Source: Clostridiales bacterium (GTDB taxonomy: Bacteria; Bacillota; Clostridia; Oscillospirales; Oscillospiraceae). From it: a stretch of DNA of 10,360 nucleotides. Shown here piece by piece: positions 5,853-10,360 of the stretch. The notes below the pieces were generated by a model that had not been told where the DNA came from, made no database searches, and saw only the letters and a program-made list of their open reading frames with translations. The position numbers and the translations under genes were made by a program. The stretch lies in NCBI GenBank assembly GCA_019420945.1, contig JAHZGF010000012.1:1-10360 (forward strand). The letters are read 5' to 3'. Position 1 is the stretch's first letter. Every line of letters starts with the position of its first letter.

Positions 5853-6617
5853 ATGCGCGAAAATCTTTTGAAAAAGAAGATCCAAAATGGGGAAAGTGCC
5901 ATCGGCACCTTTGTGAAGCTGACGGACCCTGCGGTTCCGGAGCTGCTGGCCCTGGCGGGGTTCGACTTCTTCGTACTGGATACAGAGCATGTGGCGGTGG
6001 ACCGGGAACAGCTGACCAACATCGTCCGGGCAGCGGACGCGGCCGGCATCACGCCCATTGTGCGGGTTCGGGAGAACCAGCAGGTGGAGATCCTGCAGAA
6101 TCTGGACCTGGGATATGCGGGCGTGCAGGTGCCCAATGTGGATACCCCGGAGCAGGCCCGGAACCTGGTGTCCTATGTGAAGTATACCCCCCTGGGCGTG
6201 CGGGGCCTGTCCCCCAGCGTGCGGGCTTGTGACTACGGCACCTGCGGCGTGCAGGAGTATATCGACACCGCCAATGCCAACACGATGATCGTCTCCCACT
6301 GTGAGAGCAAGACCTGTGTGGAGAATCTGGACGAGGTCCTGAAGGTGGACGGCATCGATGTCATCTTCATCGGACCCATGGACCTGTCCCAGTCCTACGG
6401 TGTACCCGGCAAGACCACGGACCCAGAGGTGAAGGCAGCCATCGACACCATCACCGCCAAGACGCTGGCAGCCGGCAAGGCAGTGGGCACCACGGCGGCT
6501 TCCGCCGAGGCGGCCAAGGCGCTGATGGCCAAGGGCGTGCAGTATATTCTGCTCTCCTCTGACGAAGGGATCATCGTCAAGTGGGGCAAGGAGACCATCA
6601 GCCGGATCCGCGGCTGA
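5853..6617 (+). CDS. HpcH/HpaI-family class II aldolase
   Basis: This encodes a 254-residue metal-dependent aldolase of the family that includes HpaI, GarL and RhmA. These cleave 2-oxo-3-deoxy (or 4-hydroxy-2-oxo) acids to pyruvate and an aldehyde. Visible residues are the catalytic H46 in LDTEH, R71 in PIVRVRE, YTPLGVRGLS (111-120), and metal ligands E151 (HCES) and D177 (GPMDLSQSYG). The usual glutamine of the Q-x-E motif reads histidine (H149-C-E151), which may alter substrate handling. The length fits the family. ATG 5853 is chosen: AAAGGGATG precedes it, and the in-frame ATG at 5793 would lie inside the sigma-54 promoter. It is the first gene of the operon; the next starts 18 bp after its stop. 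The exact substrate is not determinable. Confidence 0.9.
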   Translation: MRENLLKKKIQNGESAIGTFVKLTDPAVPELLALAGFDFFVLDTEHVAVDREQLTNIVRAADAAGITPIVRVRENQQVEILQNLDLGYAGVQVPNVDTPEQARNLVSYVKYTPLGVRGLSPSVRACDYGTCGVQEYIDTANANTMIVSHCESKTCVENLDEVLKVDGIDVIFIGPMDLSQSYGVPGKTTDPEVKAAIDTITAKTLAAGKAVGTTAASAEAAKALMAKGVQYILLSSDEGIIVKWGKETISRIRG

Positions 6618-6635
6618 GAAGGAGCGTACATAAAC

Positions 6636-7589
6636 ATGGAAAAGGTATTTCTGACCGAGCATATCCACCCGGATGCGGTGGCGTATCTCCGGGAGAATTT
6701 CGAGGTCGTGCAGGGCACTTCCACGGAGAGCGGCGAGATCATCCGGCAGGCGCAGGGATGCTCCGCGATCCTGATCCGTTCGGCGAAGATCACGGCGGAG
6801 ATCATGGACGCCATCCCGACGTTGAAGGTAGTCGCCAAGCACGGCATGGGCGTGGACAATATCGCGGTGGATCACGCCACGGAAAAGGGGATCCTGGTGG
6901 TCAACGCCCCCTACTCCAACCTGAACGCCGTGGCGGAGCATATCGTGATGCTGCTGCTGGCACTGTCCAAGCGGACGGTGCAGATGGATCAGCTGACCCG
7001 GGCCGGCCAGTTCAAAGAGCGCAACACCTACAAGACCATCGAGCTGAAGGGCGCCACGGTGGGCATCATCGGCATGGGCAAGATCTCCCGGCTGGTGGTG
7101 AAGAAGCTCTCCGGCTTTGAGATGAACATTCTGGCCACGGATCCCTATGTGAAGCAGGCGGATGTCGAGGGACTGGGGATCACCATGGCGACGCCGGAGG
7201 AGCTGTATGCAAAGTCCGATTTCGTCATCGTCCACACCTCTCTGTTCCCCTCTACCTTCCATCTGGTGGGTGCGGAGCAGTTCAAGGCTATGAAGAACAC
7301 CGCCTTCATCATCAACGCCGCCCGGGGTGCCGTGATCGACGAGGCCGCCATGATCGAGGCCCTGAAGTCCGGCGAGATCGCCGGGGCTGGCCTGGATGTG
7401 TTTGAGCAGGAGCCGCCTGCTGATGACAATCCGCTCTTCTCCATGGAGAATGTGATCGTCTCTCCCCACAATGCGGCACTCAGCGACGGGGCGCTTCGGG
7501 CTATGGCTATGGACAGCGCCCAGGGGATCACTGAGTATCTCGCCGGCAAACCGGTCACCTATCCCGTCAACAAGGAAGTATTGAAATAA
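6636..7589 (+). CDS. D-isomer-specific 2-hydroxyacid dehydrogenase
   Basis: This encodes a 317-residue NAD(P)-dependent oxidoreductase of the phosphoglycerate/glyoxylate-hydroxypyruvate reductase family, which interconverts 2-keto acids and D-2-hydroxy acids. The catalytic-domain stretch KHGMGVDNI (68-76) precedes the Rossmann motif GIIGMGKIS (143-151), with D169 positioned as the acidic residue that favours NAD over NADP. The third glycine of GxGxxG is serine here (S151). The catalytic triad is visible: R230 in NAARGAVID, E259 in FEQEPP, H278 in SPHNAA. AAGGAG (6619-6624) precedes the start. Within the operon it could reduce a keto acid or aldehyde-acid released by the upstream aldolase (for example a hydroxypyruvate-type product), or oxidise the substrate earlier in the pathway. 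Family certain, substrate unknown. Confidence 0.93.
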   Translation: MEKVFLTEHIHPDAVAYLRENFEVVQGTSTESGEIIRQAQGCSAILIRSAKITAEIMDAIPTLKVVAKHGMGVDNIAVDHATEKGILVVNAPYSNLNAVAEHIVMLLLALSKRTVQMDQLTRAGQFKERNTYKTIELKGATVGIIGMGKISRLVVKKLSGFEMNILATDPYVKQADVEGLGITMATPEELYAKSDFVIVHTSLFPSTFHLVGAEQFKAMKNTAFIINAARGAVIDEAAMIEALKSGEIAGAGLDVFEQEPPADDNPLFSMENVIVSPHNAALSDGALRAMAMDSAQGITEYLAGKPVTYPVNKEVLK

Positions 7590-7624
7590 TTGCATTCAAA
7601 TCAAGGAAAAAGGAGTGGACGCAA

Positions 7625-8485
7625 ATGTCTTACACAACTGTATACCGCTTTCAGGACCTGAACGGCTATGAGAGCGTGATCTCCAAGGCCAACTCGGATA
7701 TGACCTATGAGGGATTCGGCCGAATCCTTCTCAACCCCGGCCAGACGCTGGAGTACAAGGTCACCGGTGAGGAGCAGGCCATCGTGCTGCAGCAGGGCGA
7801 CATGACCTGCTGGGTGGAGTATGAGGGCGTGACCGTTGTGGACGGCGCCAAGGGCCAGCGCGGCAATGTCTATGACGATCTGCCCACCGCCCTGTATGTG
7901 CCGCCCAAAGCCACAGTGAAGCTGTACAGCGAGAAGGGCATGGAGGCGAGAGTCTTCACCGCCTATTGTGAGGAGGGCAATGCCCCCTATTTCTGCCCGC
8001 CTGAAAATATTGAAGAGGGAGAACCCGGCGAGTACATCTACAAGCGGAAGTACCGCTTCATCTTCGGCCAGCCCGGCAAGCACAACGACCACATCACCAA
8101 GCTGCTGATCGTGGGCGAGACCGTGTCCGTGCCCGGCGGCTGGATCGGATTCCCGGCGCACCGGCACGACTACGAGCGCCCCGGCAAGGAGTGCGTGCTG
8201 GATGAGATCTTCTCCTTCCAGATGACCTCCACCGAGGATGGCCCTGGCCGCGGCGGCGTCATGCAGCACGGCTATGATCTGACGGACGAGAACAAGAAGA
8301 TCTGGGACGAGGTCAATGTGATCGAGGAGAACAACACCGCCGTGGCGCTGCCCACCGGCTACCACACCACGGTGGCACTGCCCGGCACCCGTGCGTATCT
8401 GCTGTGGGGCCTGGCCGGCGATACGAAGAAGTACAAGGTCCAGTTTGACGAGCGGTATTCCTGGCTTGAGGGCTGCTTATATTGA
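7625..8485 (+). CDS. IolB-like cupin isomerase (5-deoxy-glucuronate isomerase family)
   Basis: This encodes a 286-residue protein resembling IolB/KduI double-cupin isomerases, which convert a uronate-type aldehyde sugar to its ketose; IolB itself turns 5-deoxy-D-glucuronate into 5-dehydro-2-deoxy-D-gluconate. The C-terminal cupin has the metal-site pattern GFPAHRHD (H179, H181), LDEIFSF (E194) and a late histidine in PTGYHTTVALPGT (H247). The family-like YLLWGLAGD and W280 near the C-terminus follow. No other inositol-catabolic gene (iolC, iolD, iolE, iolG, iolJ) is visible in the window, so the classical inositol role is doubtful and a different uronate or deoxy-sugar acid is likelier. AAGGAG (7610-7615) lies 9 bp upstream of the start. 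Gaps on both sides are short (35 and 21 bp), consistent with one transcript. Confidence 0.82.
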   Translation: MSYTTVYRFQDLNGYESVISKANSDMTYEGFGRILLNPGQTLEYKVTGEEQAIVLQQGDMTCWVEYEGVTVVDGAKGQRGNVYDDLPTALYVPPKATVKLYSEKGMEARVFTAYCEEGNAPYFCPPENIEEGEPGEYIYKRKYRFIFGQPGKHNDHITKLLIVGETVSVPGGWIGFPAHRHDYERPGKECVLDEIFSFQMTSTEDGPGRGGVMQHGYDLTDENKKIWDEVNVIEENNTAVALPTGYHTTVALPGTRAYLLWGLAGDTKKYKVQFDERYSWLEGCLY

Positions 8486-8506
8486 GGAACTGAGAAAGGT
8501 AGTAGG

Positions 8507-9304
8507 ATGAATCTCGCAGAGGAAATCCGCAGGACACAAGTGTCACAGGGAGAGCTGATGATCTGCTGGCTGGGGCAGGCGGGCTATCTTTTAAAAGATG
8601 GACACGGCTGCACATTGGCTGTGGATCCTTACCTGACGAACTGCGGTGAACGGATCCGCGGCTTCAAGCGGCTCTCGCCGATGCTGCTGCCGGCGGAGGA
8701 TTTTGCGCCTGATTACTATGTGATTACGCACACCCACTTCGATCATCTGGACTACGACGCGATCCCCGTAGTGAAAGAGCGGTCGCCGAAGACACAGTTT
8801 TTCGGCCCCACCAGCTGCCTGGATGTGCTGGCAGAAATGGGAGTGGAGAAGAGCCGCTGCCACCGATTGGATCGGGGGATGCGCTATGGGGACCGGCGGG
8901 TGCTGGTGGAGGCGGCCACCGCTGACCACGGCACCATGGCGCCGGACGCCATCGGGGTTTTGCTGGAGATGGGTGGGCACCGGCTCTATTTCTCCGGAGA
9001 TACAGCCTTCCATGAGGAGCTGTTCTGCGGGGTGGCGAAATTCCAGCCGGAGATTGTGTTCATGTCCGTCAACGGGAAGTTCGGCAACATGAATGCGGAG
9101 GAGGGCGCCAGAGCGGCGGAGCTGACGGGCGCCCGGTATGCGGTGCCGTGTCACTGCTGGACCTTTGCGGAACACGGGGGAGATCCCGGCTTGTTCTGTG
9201 AATGCCTGCGGGGCGGGCGCTGCGTTCCGGTCTGCTTCCGGCAGGGAGAAGCCCAGACATTGGACTGCAAAAGACTATTTCAGCAAATGGAGGAATCGGC
9301 TTAA
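8507..9304 (+). CDS. UlaG-like metallo-beta-lactamase-fold hydrolase (probable lactonase)
   Basis: This encodes a 265-residue MBL-fold enzyme closest in layout to UlaG, the L-ascorbate-6-phosphate lactonase. The metal-binding motif is THTHFDH (74-80: H75, H77, D79, H80). It is followed by DH (140-141), the bridging aspartate D165 in YFSGDT, and H216 in AVPCHCW. The segment MSVNGKFGNMNAEEG (186-200) and the late PCHCWTFAEHGGDP are characteristic of the UlaG branch rather than of glyoxalase II or RNase Z. It probably opens a sugar lactone, feeding an acid into the pathway. No phosphotransferase system or ula genes accompany it, so an unphosphorylated lactone is possible. AAAGG (8495-8499) precedes the start. 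Its stop overlaps the next start by one base (TAATG at 9302-9306). Confidence 0.85.
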   Translation: MNLAEEIRRTQVSQGELMICWLGQAGYLLKDGHGCTLAVDPYLTNCGERIRGFKRLSPMLLPAEDFAPDYYVITHTHFDHLDYDAIPVVKERSPKTQFFGPTSCLDVLAEMGVEKSRCHRLDRGMRYGDRRVLVEAATADHGTMAPDAIGVLLEMGGHRLYFSGDTAFHEELFCGVAKFQPEIVFMSVNGKFGNMNAEEGARAAELTGARYAVPCHCWTFAEHGGDPGLFCECLRGGRCVPVCFRQGEAQTLDCKRLFQQMEESA

Positions 9305-10341
9305 TGAAAGCAATTCGTTTTATGGAGCCGGAGGTCATCGAGTATTCTGCGGTGGCAACGCCCGAGCCGAAGGACAATGAGGTGCTGGCGCAGATCGCGT
9401 ACGCAGGCTTCTGCGCCACGGATATCGAGCTGCTGACCGGCGACATGATCCACATCAAAAACGGCTTTACCAAGTATCCCATCATTCCGGGGCATGAGTG
9501 GAGCGGTACCATCGTGGCTGTGGGCAGGGACGTTCGGGACCTCAAGGTCGGCGACCGCATCACCTCTGACGTGAGCCTGGGGTGCGGCGAGTGCGACGAG
9601 TGCCGGAAGGGTCACTACAACCTGTGCCCCAACCGGGAGGTGGTCGGCTCCTACCGGAACCGGCAGGGCGTCTTTGCCGAGTATGTGGCGGTGCCCCAGC
9701 GGCATGTGTACAAGATCCCTGAGAACGTGTCCATGGAGGAGGCGGCCCTGGCAGAGCCGGCGGCCACCGCCATGTACGCGGTGAGCAAGGCCAAGATTCC
9801 CGCCGGGGCGGAGGTGCTGGTGATCGGCGACGGCCCCATCGGACAGCTGGCGGCACAGCTTGCGAACATCGCCGGCGCCAGCAAGGTCATCATGGCCGGC
9901 AGCTGGGATGAGAAGCTGGCCATCGCCCGCTCCTGCGGCATTCAGGAGACCATCAACTACCACAAGGAGGACGTGGTCCAACGGGCGCAGGAGCTGACGG
10001 AGGGCGGTCCGGAGATCGTGATCGAGACCTCCGGCAGCAACGCTGCGCTGGATATGGCCGTGCGGGCGCTCAAGCCCACGGGCCGGATCGTGGCGGTGAG
10101 CTGGTACAGCGGCCCCTCTGTCGCCGTGGCGATGAATACCGTCATCGTGAAGGACGCAGAGCTGGTGGGTTCCCTGGCAAGCCCCAACTCCTTTGGACCG
10201 GTCCTGCGCTATATGGCGGAGGGCAAGCTGAAGGTGAAGCCCCTCATCACCCATGTCAAGCCCCTGTCCGAGCTTGCTGATGTGGTGCAGATGATCCGGG
10301 AGAAAAAGGAGATGCGGATCAAGGTTTTGCTGAAGCCGTAA
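9304..10341 (+). CDS. Zinc-dependent medium-chain alcohol dehydrogenase
   Basis: This encodes a 345-residue MDR-family NAD(P)-dependent dehydrogenase of the threonine/sorbitol/polyol type. Catalytic zinc ligands are visible: C37 (GFCATD), H64-E65 (GHEWSG) and E151 (LAEPAATA). The structural zinc site is complete (C94, C97, C100, C108 in CGECDEC...C), and GDGPIG (175-180) is the Rossmann loop. It would oxidise a secondary hydroxyl of a sugar, polyol or sugar acid, or run in reverse. The start at 9304 (MKAIRFMEP) is chosen over an upstream in-frame ATG at 9202 because it begins at the family N-terminus, has GGAGG at 9289-9293, and overlaps the preceding stop by one base, indicating translational coupling. 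No terminator follows before the window ends, so the operon may continue. Confidence 0.95.
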   Translation: MKAIRFMEPEVIEYSAVATPEPKDNEVLAQIAYAGFCATDIELLTGDMIHIKNGFTKYPIIPGHEWSGTIVAVGRDVRDLKVGDRITSDVSLGCGECDECRKGHYNLCPNREVVGSYRNRQGVFAEYVAVPQRHVYKIPENVSMEEAALAEPAATAMYAVSKAKIPAGAEVLVIGDGPIGQLAAQLANIAGASKVIMAGSWDEKLAIARSCGIQETINYHKEDVVQRAQELTEGGPEIVIETSGSNAALDMAVRALKPTGRIVAVSWYSGPSVAVAMNTVIVKDAELVGSLASPNSFGPVLRYMAEGKLKVKPLITHVKPLSELADVVQMIREKKEMRIKVLLKP

Positions 10342-10346
10342 AACAG

Positions 10347-10359
10347 TTGATTTTGTTGG
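10347..10359. repeat. Right copy of 13-bp inverted repeat at window edges
   Basis: TTGATTTTGTTGG is the exact reverse complement of 2-14. It starts 5 nt after the stop of the zinc dehydrogenase gene, mirroring the left copy 4 nt after the desulfurase stop. The full extent is cut off by the window edge. Confidence 0.6.
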
Positions 10360-10360
10360 C

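Noticed and set aside
5676..7595. Long open frame on the minus strand opposite the aldolase and dehydrogenase genes
   Set aside because: It is antisense to two genes with clear catalytic motifs, has a low-complexity His/Leu/Gly/Asp-rich translation, and has no family resemblance; typical of shadow frames in GC-rich DNA.
1..10360. Search for tRNA, rRNA, CRISPR arrays, transposases, toxin-antitoxin or phage genes
   Set aside because: No matching sequence structure was seen on either strand; the only hint of mobility is the 13-bp inverted repeat at the edges.

Overview
The window reads as a stretch of a low-to-medium-GC Gram-positive chromosome, most likely a Clostridia/Oscillospirales-type gut Firmicute. 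This is inferred from strong AAGGAG-type ribosome binding sites, consensus TTGACA/TAATAT-type promoters, a LacI-family regulator with a cre-like operator, and a PAS-AAA+-Fis sigma-54 activator typical of Clostridia. No rRNA, tRNA, CRISPR array, transposase, phage gene or transporter is visible. Composition changes along the window: the left 4 kb is AT-richer (for example 20 G+C in 3601-3660), while the catabolic operon on the right is GC-rich (for example 43 G+C in 8101-8160).

Left half, minus strand (19-3908): a LacI-family repressor gene (2865-3908), then an L-fucose/L-arabinose-isomerase-family sugar isomerase (1214-2656), then a NifS/IscS-type cysteine desulfurase (19-1146). The isomerase has its own sigma-A-type promoter. 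A near-palindromic operator overlaps the expected start site and a second, perfect 14-bp operator lies next to the ribosome binding site, so repression by the neighbouring LacI protein, perhaps through a DNA loop, is the simplest reading. A GC-rich hairpin separates isomerase and desulfurase.

Centre (3909-5852): a divergent intergenic region carries a promoter in each direction. It is followed by a sigma-54-dependent activator (PAS, AAA+, Fis/TyrR-type helix-turn-helix; 4113-5486), a strong intrinsic terminator, and a 270-bp control region. That region ends in a textbook -24/-12 sigma-54 promoter (TGGCACGTGTTTTGCT, 5796-5811), with candidate activator sites 20-60 bp upstream.

Right half, plus strand (5853-10341): five tightly packed genes read as one sigma-54 operon: an HpcH/HpaI-type class II 2-oxo-acid aldolase, a D-2-hydroxyacid dehydrogenase, an IolB-like (5-deoxy-glucuronate isomerase family) double cupin, a UlaG-like metallo-beta-lactamase-fold lactonase, and a zinc-dependent medium-chain alcohol dehydrogenase. 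The set looks like a pathway for a sugar acid or lactone: ring opening, oxidation, aldose-ketose isomerisation, retro-aldol cleavage to pyruvate plus an aldehyde, and reduction of a keto acid. The order of steps and the substrate are inference. No sugar kinase is present in the window, so unphosphorylated intermediates are possible. The PAS domain of the activator may sense the substrate.

The two outermost genes are each followed, 4-5 nt after the stop codon, by the same 13-mer, which forms a perfect inverted repeat at the extreme ends of the window (2-14 and 10347-10359). This deserves checking in the wider genome.
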